Source of the DNA: Terriglobus albidus
GTDB lineage: Bacteria > Acidobacteriota > Terriglobia > Terriglobales > Acidobacteriaceae
DNA: 64,000 bases
Assembly: GCF_025685425.1 (NCBI RefSeq)
Contig: NZ_JAGTAS010000053.1
Coordinates: 124,001 to 188,000 of the forward strand
Direction: 5' to 3'
Both the position numbers and the translations under genes were made by a program. Below, piece after piece: positions 46,406 to 55,051 of the stretch. Under the pieces are notes generated by a model. The model was given only the letters and a program-made list of their open reading frames with translations, did not search any database and was not told the origin of the DNA. Position 1 is the first letter of the stretch. Every line of letters begins with the position of its first letter.

Positions 46406-48010
46406 CTACTCATAGCGGAGCGAAGTCATTGGCGTCACCCGCGAGGCCTCGCGGGCTGGATAGTAACCGAACAAGATTCCTACCACGGCTGAGAGACCGA
46501 ACGAGATGAAGATCGCGAGGGGGGAGATACTCGTCGACCAGGCAACCATCCTGGTAATGGAGCCGGAGGCAAGCACTCCAAACAGGATGCCGAGCACTCC
46601 TCCCGTAAGGCTCAGCGTCACCGCCTCTATCAGGAACTGCAGCATTACCTCATTCGACCGTGCACCCACCGCACGCCGAATGCCGATCTCCTTTGTACGT
46701 TCGGTCACTGAGAGCAGCATGATGTTCATGATGCCGATACCGCCGACGATCAGCGAAACCGAAGCGATGCTGGCCAGCAGAGCTGTCATGGTACGGCTTG
46801 CCCGGTCGAGGGTCTTACCTAACTGCTCCAGTGTCACTTTATCGAGGTTAGTGACATTCCCGGTGATAGCACGCGCGATATCGGTGCGCATGCCTCCCCG
46901 CGCCAGCGACTTGCGTGCCTGGCTGGAGACAACGAAGTCATCAGGATCCTCGTGCGCCAATCCATGACGCTGCCGAAGGAGAGCTGCGATGCTCTTCGTT
47001 ACGCGCGTGACGTCGCCGGTTGAGACAGTGGATACGGTGATCGAGTCTAGCGCCTGCTTGCCAAGCAGATTCTGCCCTGTCGTTACCGGCACATAGATAG
47101 CATCGAATTGATCGTCACCGATCGCTGCCGGCACCATCCAGCTACTACTGCCAACCACTCCGACAACATGAAAGCTTCTTCCCCGGATCGTAACGTTCCT
47201 GCCTATCGGATTCGCATTTCCGAAGAGCCTCTCTGCGGCAATGCTTCCTAATACGATCGTGTTCGCAGCAGTTGCGATCTCATTTCCGGAGAAGAAACGT
47301 CCTTTCGTAAAGGTCCATGCCCTTCTTATAGAAGGCAGATCCTTTCCCTCTCCATGCATACGTGTGTACCAGGTAGCATCAGCAGCTTTGACCAGAACGT
47401 TCTCAGCAACTCCGGCGGAGGTCCACTGAACACCATTCAGATCGGCAATCGCATCTGCATCGGAGAGGCTGAGCTTGTCAGAAGCTCCAAGACCTGCCGC
47501 GTTCTCACCGCTATGAGCGATCCCCTGTTGCGGATTCGTTCCCGGCTGGAACACTCTTGTCAACGACACAGGAGACGATGGCTTCCACGTTAGAGCATTT
47601 TCCCTGTTGCTGGGTATCCCGGAAGGAGCGTGCAGCGGCATTTTCATTGCGGAAAACGCCCATAGACGCGGATGCTCGACTCTACACCTACAGGGAAAAT
47701 GCTCTAGCGTTCGAAAACGAGCACGATAGCCCTCTGGAAGATAGGCTGCTGGCTCTTCCGCCTCGCCCTGGCTCGTCCACTGCTGCTGCATCTTGTAGTT
47801 GCCGGAGCTGACGACGATCACGTTCATACCAGCGGCGCGGACCTGGTCCTGAATTGCTGCCTGTGCTCCGCTGCCCAGGGCAATCATGGTAAGCACGGTA
47901 GCTACACCAATCGTCATGCCACACATAGTAAGAATCGTCTGCAGCTTATTCCGCTGCAGCGCTCGCCAGGCGATGGCTGTACTCTTTCGAATCGAAGTGA
48001 GGTCTGCCAT
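46406..48010 (-). CDS. MacB-like ABC transporter permease carrying an in-frame repeat insertion
   Basis: 534 residues from ATG 48010 (MADLTSIRKSTAIAWRALQRNKLQTILTMCGMTIGVATVLTMIALGSGAQAAIQDQV); the upstream extension is in the neighbouring gene. One N-terminal helix, a periplasmic MacB_PCD domain, and the FtsX-type C-terminus with three helices (IASVSLIVGGIGIMNIMLLSVTERTKEIGIRRAVGARSNEVMLQFLIEAVTLSLTGG). Residues 103-140 (start EHFPCRCRVEHPRLWAFS) are encoded by a dispersed repeat element; the two sister permeases lack this block. Removing 114 bp rejoins CTA-ACG in frame. It lies last in the ATPase-permease-permease-permease operon, 8 bp after its neighbour. It may still be functional. Confidence 0.88.
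   Translation of the reverse strand: MADLTSIRKSTAIAWRALQRNKLQTILTMCGMTIGVATVLTMIALGSGAQAAIQDQVRAAGMNVIVVSSGNYKMQQQWTSQGEAEEPAAYLPEGYRARFRTLEHFPCRCRVEHPRLWAFSAMKMPLHAPSGIPSNRENALTWKPSSPVSLTRVFQPGTNPQQGIAHSGENAAGLGASDKLSLSDADAIADLNGVQWTSAGVAENVLVKAADATWYTRMHGEGKDLPSIRRAWTFTKGRFFSGNEIATAANTIVLGSIAAERLFGNANPIGRNVTIRGRSFHVVGVVGSSSWMVPAAIGDDQFDAIYVPVTTGQNLLGKQALDSITVSTVSTGDVTRVTKSIAALLRQRHGLAHEDPDDFVVSSQARKSLARGGMRTDIARAITGNVTNLDKVTLEQLGKTLDRASRTMTALLASIASVSLIVGGIGIMNIMLLSVTERTKEIGIRRAVGARSNEVMLQFLIEAVTLSLTGGVLGILFGVLASGSITRMVAWSTSISPLAIFISFGLSAVVGILFGYYPAREASRVTPMTSLRYE
47591..47706 (+). repeat. Dispersed TA-bounded element, full copy (116 bp), inserted in a coding sequence
   Basis: TAGAGCATTTTCCCTGTTGC at the left and CTACAGGGAAAATGCTCTA at the right, with TA at both boundaries. 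It interrupts the periplasmic domain of a MacB-like permease between codons 102 and 141 without a frameshift or stop. Confidence 0.92.
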
Positions 48011-48018
48011 GCGGTGTC

Positions 48019-49380
48019 TTACTCGAAACGCAGGGCGTCGATGGGATTCAGCTTCGAAGCACGGCGGGCCGGGTAGAAACCAAAGAAGACACCGGTGGCC
48101 GCGGCGATGCCAAACGCCATGGCAACGGCCGTGGGGGACACGGTGGCATCCCATTGCAACGTACGTGTGATGGTGAATGAAGCTAGAAATCCGAGGATGA
48201 TTCCGAGAACTCCCCCTGAGACGCCGAGGGTCACGGCTTCGACGAGGAACTGCATCAGGACGTCGTAGGAGCGTGCCCCAACCGCGCGACGGATGCCGAT
48301 CTCACGCGTCCGTTCCGTGACTGAGACAAGCATGATGTTCATGATGCCAATGCCCCCGACGATGAGTGAGATAGTCGCGATTGCAGCTAACAGGGCCGTC
48401 ATCGTCTGCCCGGCACGGTTCAGGGTTCCGGACATCTCCTGCATGTTGACCTGATCCATCTGAGGCATATTAGCGAGAATGAAGGCGGCCACAGAAGTAT
48501 TCAGCCCCTTAGTCAGAGCCTCCGAGGCCTGTGTCTTGACGGTGAAGTCATCCGGAGTTCCGCTCATAGTGGCGCCCTGCAGACCTCCCAGGCCGAGGCC
48601 GGCAGAGGTTGAGGGCTTTGGGACCGACTCGAGTTTGTGACGTGAGCGAAGCAGCGGGACTATATCCCTGGCGACGTCTGAGGCCTTGCCGGCTTCTTCC
48701 GCCGAAACCATGATGTTCGACAGATAGCTGATACCAAGCATCTTCTGCAACTTGGTGTAAGGGATGATCGCCATCTGCGACTGCTCTTCGTCGCTGGTGG
48801 AGAAGACGCCCTTCACCTTGAACTTTTCACCGTGGATCTCGATCTCTTCTCCGACTGGATTGACATCGGCAAAGAGGTTATCCCCCAAGGTGGCGCCGAT
48901 GACAGCCACATTCTCGGCGTCCTCCACCGCGCCTTTCTTGAAGAACTTCCCTTCTTCAAAGTTCCAGTCATACATCTCAGCGTAGTCCGCATCGACGCCA
49001 TAGACCTGGGTGTAGGTCTTGTCGTTGCCGTAGGCTACCCATCCGCGCATGCGTGTCAACGGAGAGACATGAGCCACACCTTGCACCTGGGAGCGGATAG
49101 CTTCGGCGTCGTCAGCAATCAGGTTGGTGGCTGAGCCTAGGCCGGTGGCGATCTTGGACTCTTCTCCGCCGCGTGTAAAGTTGCCGGCACGCACATTGAT
49201 AAGGGTTGTGCCGGCCGATTTCACATCCTTAGAGACAGACTGCTGAGCTCCGGTGCCAAGAGCGAACATCGTCAGCACCGCTGCGACGCCAATAGTCATA
49301 CCGAGCATGGCAAGGCAGGTGCGCAGCTTATTGGTTTTGAGAGCTTTAACCGCAATCTTGAAGCTTTTGCTGATCACCAT
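48019..49380 (-). CDS. MacB-like ABC transporter permease
   Basis: 453 residues. N-terminal helix region KALKTNKLRTCLAMLGMTIGVAAVLTMFALGTGAQ, a periplasmic domain (TLINVRAGNFTRGGEES to about residue 290), and FtsX C-terminus ATISLIVGGIGIMNIMLVSVTERTREIGIRRAVGARSYDVLMQFLVEAVTLGVSGG. The ATG shares its A with the stop codon of the preceding permease (TAATG), so translation is coupled. MacB permeases do not carry substrate through the membrane; they transmit ATPase conformational change to periplasmic cargo or an adaptor. The periplasmic domain differs clearly from both sister permeases. Confidence 0.92.
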   Translation of the reverse strand: MVISKSFKIAVKALKTNKLRTCLAMLGMTIGVAAVLTMFALGTGAQQSVSKDVKSAGTTLINVRAGNFTRGGEESKIATGLGSATNLIADDAEAIRSQVQGVAHVSPLTRMRGWVAYGNDKTYTQVYGVDADYAEMYDWNFEEGKFFKKGAVEDAENVAVIGATLGDNLFADVNPVGEEIEIHGEKFKVKGVFSTSDEEQSQMAIIPYTKLQKMLGISYLSNIMVSAEEAGKASDVARDIVPLLRSRHKLESVPKPSTSAGLGLGGLQGATMSGTPDDFTVKTQASEALTKGLNTSVAAFILANMPQMDQVNMQEMSGTLNRAGQTMTALLAAIATISLIVGGIGIMNIMLVSVTERTREIGIRRAVGARSYDVLMQFLVEAVTLGVSGGVLGIILGFLASFTITRTLQWDATVSPTAVAMAFGIAAATGVFFGFYPARRASKLNPIDALRFE

Positions 49381-50834
49381 TACTCAAACCTCAACGACGT
49401 CAAAGGTGCGACGCGCGATGCTTCCCGAGCGGGATAGTAGCCGAAGAAGACGCCGACCGCTGCGGAGATGCCGAACGACAACACGATCGAAAACGGCGAA
49501 ACGCTAGTCGACCACTGTACGACATGTGAGATAGAGATTGCGGCGACAACGCCCATCAGAATGCCCAGCAGACCTCCAACTACACTGAGTGTTACTGACT
49601 CGTAGATGAACTGCATCAGAACTTCCTTCTCACGTGCACCGACGGCGCGGCGAATGCCTATCTCGCGGGTGCGCTCCGTGACCGAGAGCATCATGATGTT
49701 CATGATGCCGATGCCGCCGACGATTAGCGACACAGTCGCGATACTGGCCAGTAATGCAGTCATCGTCCTGCTGGATTTATCGAGGGTCTTGCCGAGTTGA
49801 TCGAGCGTGATCTTTTCCAGGCCGGAGACGTTTCCGGTGACCGCTTGCGCCACATCCGGACGGAGACCACCTTTGAGCAGCGCCTTACTGGCCTGACTGG
49901 TCACGGTGAAGTCGTCGGGATGATTGGTATCGATGCCGTGGCGCGAGCGTAGAACGGTTGTAATTGTCTTTGCGACACGGGTTACATCTCCGGTCGACTC
50001 TGTCGTCACAGTAATATCGTTGAGCTTCGTAAGATTGAGCAGACTCTGCATGGTGGTCACAGGGATATAGACGGCGTCAAACTGGTCATCCCCGGCTTCG
50101 GGAGTTACCATCCAGTTCGCGCTGGTAACGACGCCGATCACCTTAAACGGCTGCTTCCATAAGGAAACCGTCTCGCCGACAGGACTCTTATCACCAAAGA
50201 GCTTCTCCGCGACAATGCTTCCCAAAACAACAACCTGCTCCTTATTCCGCTGTTGCCTTGCGCTGAAGAATCCGCCGTGAGTGAATCTCCAGGATCTGCG
50301 TATCTCAGGCAGTGCACTACCGTCGCCGTGGACACGTGTGAACCAGCGGGTATCGCCGCTGGCAACGTGCACGTTCTCATGAACGCCTTCGACCGCATAC
50401 TGTACCCCCTTGATCTCGCGGACAGCCTCGGCATCATCAAGCGTCAAAGTTGCCGCCGCCCCAAGGCCAGCCTCTGAGTCGCCGAGACGCTGGCGCGAAG
50501 TTGGGTGATCGTGAACTGCAAACGGATCGTCTTCCGGATGAAACATCGCAAGCTGCAGATGTTCAGTCTCCGGATTACGGAGGCGGCCCATCTCGATGGC
50601 ATCATCCGGCGGGCGCTCCCGCTGGGCCTGATAGTTACCTGCGGTGACCAGCAGCATGTTCATTCCGGCTGCCTTGACTTGGTCCTGGATCGCCCGTTGC
50701 GCTCCGCTGCCGAGAGCGATCATCGTCAAGACGGTGGCCACGCCGATAGTCATGCCCAGCATGGTCAAGGCGGTCTGCATCCGGTTGCGCCGCAGCGCTT
50801 TCCACGCAATCACGAGTGTATTGGGTAAGACCAC
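49380..50834 (-). CDS. MacB-like ABC transporter permease
   Basis: 484 residues with GTG start whose G is the last base of the ATPase gene's TAG. Sequence opens LPNTLVIAWKALRRNRMQTALTMLGMTIGVATVLTMIALGSGAQRAIQDQVKAAGMNMLLVTAGNYQAQ. The MacB_PCD domain contains GRLRNPETEHLQLAMFHPEDDPFAVHDHP, a histidine/acidic stretch. The FtsX C-terminus is TVSLIVGGIGIMNIMMLSVTERTREIGIRRAVGAREKEVLMQFIYESVTLSVVGG. It is closest to the repeat-bearing permease (46406-48010), so these two probably derive from duplication. Confidence 0.92.
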   Translation of the reverse strand: MVLPNTLVIAWKALRRNRMQTALTMLGMTIGVATVLTMIALGSGAQRAIQDQVKAAGMNMLLVTAGNYQAQRERPPDDAIEMGRLRNPETEHLQLAMFHPEDDPFAVHDHPTSRQRLGDSEAGLGAAATLTLDDAEAVREIKGVQYAVEGVHENVHVASGDTRWFTRVHGDGSALPEIRRSWRFTHGGFFSARQQRNKEQVVVLGSIVAEKLFGDKSPVGETVSLWKQPFKVIGVVTSANWMVTPEAGDDQFDAVYIPVTTMQSLLNLTKLNDITVTTESTGDVTRVAKTITTVLRSRHGIDTNHPDDFTVTSQASKALLKGGLRPDVAQAVTGNVSGLEKITLDQLGKTLDKSSRTMTALLASIATVSLIVGGIGIMNIMMLSVTERTREIGIRRAVGAREKEVLMQFIYESVTLSVVGGLLGILMGVVAAISISHVVQWSTSVSPFSIVLSFGISAAVGVFFGYYPAREASRVAPLTSLRFE

Positions 50835-51589
50835 TACCTCACCTCTTCGACGGCAATCGGCAGACTCTCCAGTTCCCCGCTGGCGTGGCGCCGGCTGTCG
50901 TTCGCTACGTCCGTAAGGATGTTGCCATCCTTGAAGGTCATGATGCGCGAGCCGTAGGCGGCTACATCCATCTCATGGGTGATGAGCACGATGGTGATGC
51001 CGCGTTCACGCTGCAACGACTGGAAGATTTCCATTACTTCGATCGATGTTTTGCTGTCGAGATTTCCAGTTGGCTCGTCCGCCAGCAGGATGGATGGATT
51101 ATTGAGCAACGCGCGTGCGATGGCGACACGCTGCTGCTGTCCGCCCGAAAGCTGGTTGGTATGGTGGTCCCAACGGGACTCCAGACCGACAGACTCCAGT
51201 GCGGCCATGGCGCGCTTCCGGCGCTCCGCTGCGGAAACATTCCCGGTACCGTACAGCAATGGGAGCTCGACATTTTCCAAGGCCGAAGTGCGGGTGAGCA
51301 GATTGAATCCCTGGAAGACAAAGCCGATCTGCTTGTTCCGGACGAGTGAGATCTCGTCATCGCTGAGGCGGGAAACATCGCGCCCATCGAGAAAATACTG
51401 CCCGCTGGTCGGCTGATCTAGACACCCAAGGATGTGCATCAGTGTCGACTTCCCGGAACCGGAAGGGCCAATCACCGAAACGAATTCGCCGGGATAGATA
51501 TCCAGCGAGATCGAACGCAAAGCATGGACCTGGTGCTCACCGACATGATAGGTCTTCGTCAGGCTACGAACGGAAATCACAGGATTCAT
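50834..51589 (-). CDS. MacB/LolD-type ABC transporter ATP-binding protein
   Basis: 251 residues: Walker A GPSGSGKST, Q-loop NKQIGFVFQGFNLL, signature LSGGQQQRVAIARALLNNP, Walker B ILLADEPTGNLDS, switch His in IVLITHEMD. The LolD/MacB-type N-terminus includes TYHVGEHQVHALRSISLDIYPGEFVSVIGPSG. It is the first gene of a four-gene operon followed by three permeases, and is presumably shared by them. No HlyD/MacA-like adaptor is encoded next to it. ATG 51589 is the start; a ribosome site reads GAGACATTCGTC, which is weak. Confidence 0.95.
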   Translation of the reverse strand: MNPVISVRSLTKTYHVGEHQVHALRSISLDIYPGEFVSVIGPSGSGKSTLMHILGCLDQPTSGQYFLDGRDVSRLSDDEISLVRNKQIGFVFQGFNLLTRTSALENVELPLLYGTGNVSAAERRKRAMAALESVGLESRWDHHTNQLSGGQQQRVAIARALLNNPSILLADEPTGNLDSKTSIEVMEIFQSLQRERGITIVLITHEMDVAAYGSRIMTFKDGNILTDVANDSRRHASGELESLPIAVEEVR

Positions 51590-51615
51590 GACGAATGTCT
51601 CTTTCTGTGTATGGA

Positions 51616-51649
51616 CCTCTAGCAGCGCCCTGAAAGACGCTGCTGGAGG
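51616..51649. terminator. Hairpin between the M20-fold lipoprotein gene and the ABC operon
   Basis: CCTC-T-AGCAGCG pairs with CGCTGCT-G-GAGG around CCCTGAAAGA. No T-tract. It may terminate or insulate the upstream minus-strand gene. Confidence 0.4.
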
Positions 51650-51668
51650 TCGTTACGTTGATGGAGAC

Positions 51669-53384
51669 TTACTTCGAGGCCGCGGAGGTCTTTGGCTTCG
51701 GTGGAACCGTCGTGATCTGCGAGTAGTAGTAGATGCTGGCCGCGACCAGTTTCTCGGCCCCGGCCATACCGTTGTCCCACCGTGAACCTTCAACCGCATA
51801 GTACTCGTTGGCAGCGTGAGCCCGTCCCCCTTGTCCGCCGCGAGCACCCATACCCATCGGGATGGAGATACTGCCGACCTTCTGGCCGACTTCACCATCG
51901 GCAAAGAGATAAGAGGGCCAGTAGCCGCCGGTCGCTTCCGCCTGCGAAACGCCCAGGGGCTTATCCTCGCCGAGGAAGTTATAGTGCGATGCCATCATGA
52001 ATGGCCCATTGCGATCGGCGGTGACACCGAGCAATTCGCCTGCCCTCTTATGCGCGTTGGAGATATCGGTGTCGGGAGACGATCCGCGTGACCACGGCAC
52101 ATCGCCGATCAGTTTGATCTCTACGTCTTTGTACCCATTCTTATCCAACTGGGCGCGGAGCTTCTTGATCAGATCCGGGCCGTTCATCTTCGGCACATAA
52201 CGGAAGTTATGCTTGGAAGTGATCTTGTTGGGAAGGATAGCGCCCGCACCGCCGGCATACATATTGCCTCCCCAGATACCATCGAGGTTAAAGCTGGTGC
52301 CGAAGCGGCCATTTTTCAGAACTTCGACCGGATCGTCGGACATATAGCGGGCAACTCCCTGGTTCTTCGCCATCTGCTCCAGATTCGTATTGGCGGCACG
52401 CTTCTTGAGCTCATCTATCTGCTCCGGCGTCGGCTTCTCCATGTTGTCAAAGAAGCCCTGGATCAGAGGCGTATTGCCATCGAGAGAGGTAAGCGAAGCC
52501 AGCATGTGGATATGACGCCATGCCGGGGAGTCGGTTGTGCGCTTCATCACGCCGTGTACGTCGCTGACTGTAGGACCGCGGCCCCACTTGGTACCGCTGG
52601 TAGTGAGCTCGACGTAGACGCATCCCTCAGAGGGACCACCGGCGTACAGGGCGTCTGCTTCCTTCAACAGGTCCGAGTGATCCTGAAAGAATTTGCGCAG
52701 ACCGATATCCATGCGCTCTTCGTCACCTTCTGCGATAAAGATCAGGTTCACGGGCAGCTTGCCGTTTACCTGCTTGTACGCCATTAGAGCGTTGAGCTGA
52801 GCCATCTCTGGGCCCTTGGAGTTGGTGGCTCCGCGGCCGATCATGACACGAGGAATATTCGGCAGACCTGCGTCTTTACCTGGAATAATACGACCCTCGA
52901 ATGGAGGCGCAACCCACAGGTCGGGCTGTGTCACTGGCATGGTGTCGTACTGCCAGTAGATAGCGACGGTCTTCTGCGCGCCCTCGTCGCACTTGGCATA
53001 GACGACCGGGTTACCTGGAGTGCCGTACTCGGTAATGCCAACATCGATCACGCGGGTCGTCTGGCAGCCGAGCTTATCGAAGAACCCCTTCACCATCTCA
53101 GCCGATTCCGGAATACCTTCTCCTGAGTTAGAGATGGAAGGCTGCTGAATCCATTTCTGCAGGTTCTCGACATGTTCGTCGATATGAGCATCAATGTAAT
53201 CGAATACCTTCTTCAGTTCCGGTGGAGCTTTGCTCTCATCAGGCCCCGAGTTACTGGCACCATTCGGATTGATTCCCAGCTTTGGCTTGCTGATTACCGA
53301 TGAAGTCTTGGTTGCTTTCTTGTTGCACGCTACCGGTCCTGCAAGCAGACCGATCAAACACACAGCCATTAACCTGGATCGCAT
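51669..53384 (-). CDS. M20-family-fold exported protein with altered metal ligands
   Basis: 571 residues from ATG 53384, opening with a signal (MRSRLMAVCLIGLLAGPVAC, possible lipidation at Cys20, although proline at -3 is atypical). Segments align to M20 dipeptidases: VAIYWQYDTMPVTQPDLW against GHYDxxP, IGRGATNSKGPEMAQLNA against RGxxDDKG, FIAEGDEERMD with the Glu pair, and a terminal GGRAHAANEYYAVEG with the His. The ligand His appears as Gln and the bridging Asp as Asn, and a further ligand Asp is not seen at ADALYAGG. It may use a different metal, be a binding protein, or be inactive. The family assignment is solid; the activity is not. Confidence 0.82.
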   Translation of the reverse strand: MRSRLMAVCLIGLLAGPVACNKKATKTSSVISKPKLGINPNGASNSGPDESKAPPELKKVFDYIDAHIDEHVENLQKWIQQPSISNSGEGIPESAEMVKGFFDKLGCQTTRVIDVGITEYGTPGNPVVYAKCDEGAQKTVAIYWQYDTMPVTQPDLWVAPPFEGRIIPGKDAGLPNIPRVMIGRGATNSKGPEMAQLNALMAYKQVNGKLPVNLIFIAEGDEERMDIGLRKFFQDHSDLLKEADALYAGGPSEGCVYVELTTSGTKWGRGPTVSDVHGVMKRTTDSPAWRHIHMLASLTSLDGNTPLIQGFFDNMEKPTPEQIDELKKRAANTNLEQMAKNQGVARYMSDDPVEVLKNGRFGTSFNLDGIWGGNMYAGGAGAILPNKITSKHNFRYVPKMNGPDLIKKLRAQLDKNGYKDVEIKLIGDVPWSRGSSPDTDISNAHKRAGELLGVTADRNGPFMMASHYNFLGEDKPLGVSQAEATGGYWPSYLFADGEVGQKVGSISIPMGMGARGGQGGRAHAANEYYAVEGSRWDNGMAGAEKLVAASIYYYSQITTVPPKPKTSAASK

Positions 53385-53441
53385 GATCTTCGAAAACTCC
53401 CTGAATGCAAATAGAAGGGCGTCTGCCTCGCGGCGACGCAA

Positions 53442-53841
53442 GTGAAAACCGTTTTATCGCTCTGAAGCGTGTACGACGGAACTACGGACTTCTAAAGTGT
53501 TGATCCGGCTATCTAAGCCTGGGATTCTTCTTGAAAACCCGGGACGACTGACACCTGTGCCTGCCATGCGAGAACGGAAAAATGGCATGGAAAAATCGGC
53601 AATAGCAGAGCTGTCTCTTGATGAAGCAAGCCTATGGGCAGAGGAGAAATCGTGTCAAGGCAAGTTCTTCTATCAAGAAACAAGGTTTTTCAATTACGCG
53701 CTTCCAGTTTGTAAGCAGAGGGTTTGTGCGCTATAGTCACAGCAAAATCACGGTACGTTCTTCCGTGAACCTCACTCACAATGCCCAGCCGGGCAACAGA
53801 TTTACATCGCAGCGCTATCCATTCATCCTTCCGGGGTTTGT
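53442..53841. other. Spacer upstream of the copper cluster
   Basis: 400 bp between divergent genes. A 79-codon frame (53497-53736) shows no homology or ribosome site. A possible promoter is TTGTAA (53709-53714), 17-bp spacer, TATAGT (53732-53737), about 100 bp before the first gene of the plus-strand cluster. No operator palindrome is obvious. Confidence 0.35.
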
Positions 53842-54672
53842 ATGAGAGTCACCGTTGTTGCATTTCTTCTTGGTCTGGCAGCTTGTACCGCTTCGTCGCC
53901 AGCCGAGACGCTAAAGGGCGTTTCAGCGCTGCAGGGTGAAGCCGCACAGATGGACGGCTATCTGAAAGCGACCTCTGCCGCTAACCCGCTTGAGCAGAAG
54001 CTCGACTTCTGGATGACGCTCCCGAAATCGCAAACACCAATCAAGCAATATCAGGTTGAGATGACCCAGAAGCTTCATGTCGTGCTTGTCAGCGACGACT
54101 TTAAGACCTTTCTGCACATTCATCCGCAACTCTCCCCGACCGGTCACTTTCTGATCACGCAGAAGTTCCCGCGTGCCGCGCTGTATCACGTCTATGCTGA
54201 TGGAGAGCCCAATAAACTCAATCACCAGGTCTTCAGGTTTGAACTGTCCATCGGTCAGACTGCGTCAGCCTCTCGCAAACTTCCGTCGACGGGTATGGGA
54301 GTCCAGGTTGGTCCATACGAGGTAGACCTTTCGACGGTCAGGCTGCACGCCGGACGGATGGAGATGATCGATGTCGAAATTCTGAAAGACGGTAAGCCGG
54401 CGAAGGACCTGCATCCGTATCTCGGGGTTCCCGCACATGCAGTCTTTCTGAATGACAAAGATCTGAGTTATGTTCATGTCCATCCAATGGCGATGGACGG
54501 CGACATGGATATGTCAAAACCCACGCCGGAGATGCCGGACTCCGCTTCGTCCCCAGGAGAGCTGATGCTGCACGTCGCCATCAAGGAAGCCGGAACGTAC
54601 AAACTGTGGCTACAGTTCCGCGGCGCCGGCAACCAGCTCTACATTGCCGAATTCACCATGCTTGCCAGCTAA
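53842..54672 (+). CDS. Lipoprotein of a copper-resistance cluster, histidine/methionine rich
   Basis: 276 residues. Signal MRVTVVAFLLGLAACTASS with lipobox LAAC (Cys15). Two related halves carry similar metal-ligand-like segments: KLHVVLVSDDFKTFLHIHPQLSPTGHF and AHAVFLNDKDLSYVHVHPMAMDGDMDMSKPTPEM. The second is rich in His and Met, typical of periplasmic copper handling. The C-terminal beta segment (GELMLHVAIKEAGTYKLWLQFRGAGNQLYIAEFTM) suggests an Ig-like or FixH/YtkA-like fold. Directly upstream of copC (17 bp) and copD, so a copper role is inferred from context. I do not recognise a named family. Confidence 0.72.
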   Translation: MRVTVVAFLLGLAACTASSPAETLKGVSALQGEAAQMDGYLKATSAANPLEQKLDFWMTLPKSQTPIKQYQVEMTQKLHVVLVSDDFKTFLHIHPQLSPTGHFLITQKFPRAALYHVYADGEPNKLNHQVFRFELSIGQTASASRKLPSTGMGVQVGPYEVDLSTVRLHAGRMEMIDVEILKDGKPAKDLHPYLGVPAHAVFLNDKDLSYVHVHPMAMDGDMDMSKPTPEMPDSASSPGELMLHVAIKEAGTYKLWLQFRGAGNQLYIAEFTMLAS

Positions 54673-54689
54673 TAGGAGAGAAATCAGTC

Positions 54690-55049
54690 GTGAATCTGAA
54701 GACATGTGCCCTTGGTTTTGCAATGACCGTAACCGCCTGCGTCCCCATTGCCATGGCCCACGCCCATCCTAAGGTGATGTTGCCAGCGGCCGATTCGGCG
54801 GGGCCTGCTCCCGCAAAGATCGTTGTCACCTTCTCGGAACCTGTCGAGGCGAAGTTCAGCTCATTGTCTTTGACCAATGAGAAAGGCACGGCGATTGGGA
54901 CAGAGAAGTCGGCAGGCGTTACTGGAGATCCCAAGACCCTGACGCTTGCAGTGCCCAAGCTTACGCCCGGCGATTACCTGGTGCATTGGGTCTCCGTTGC
55001 TCCGGATGGACATAAAATGCAAGGTGAGTACAAGTTCACGGTGAAGTAG
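54690..55049 (+). CDS. copC: CopC-like periplasmic copper-binding protein
   Basis: 119 residues from GTG 54690, with AGGAGAG 9 nt upstream. Signal peptide cleavage at AMA|HAHP leaves His as the mature N-terminus, the ligand of the CopC Cu(II) histidine brace. The rest is the CopC beta-barrel: PAKIVVTFSEPVEAKFSSLSLTNEKG, TLTLAVPKLTPGDYLVHWVSVAPDGHKMQGEYKFTVK, with the second brace residues (Asp/His of the DGH motif). It carries copper in the periplasm and probably hands it to CopD. The next gene starts 2 bp after its stop. Confidence 0.93.
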   Translation: MNLKTCALGFAMTVTACVPIAMAHAHPKVMLPAADSAGPAPAKIVVTFSEPVEAKFSSLSLTNEKGTAIGTEKSAGVTGDPKTLTLAVPKLTPGDYLVHWVSVAPDGHKMQGEYKFTVK

Positions 55050-55051
55050 AC

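Noticed and set aside
53497-53736. 79-codon plus-strand frame upstream of the copper cluster
   Set aside because: No ribosome site and no recognisable domain; overlaps the likely promoter region.
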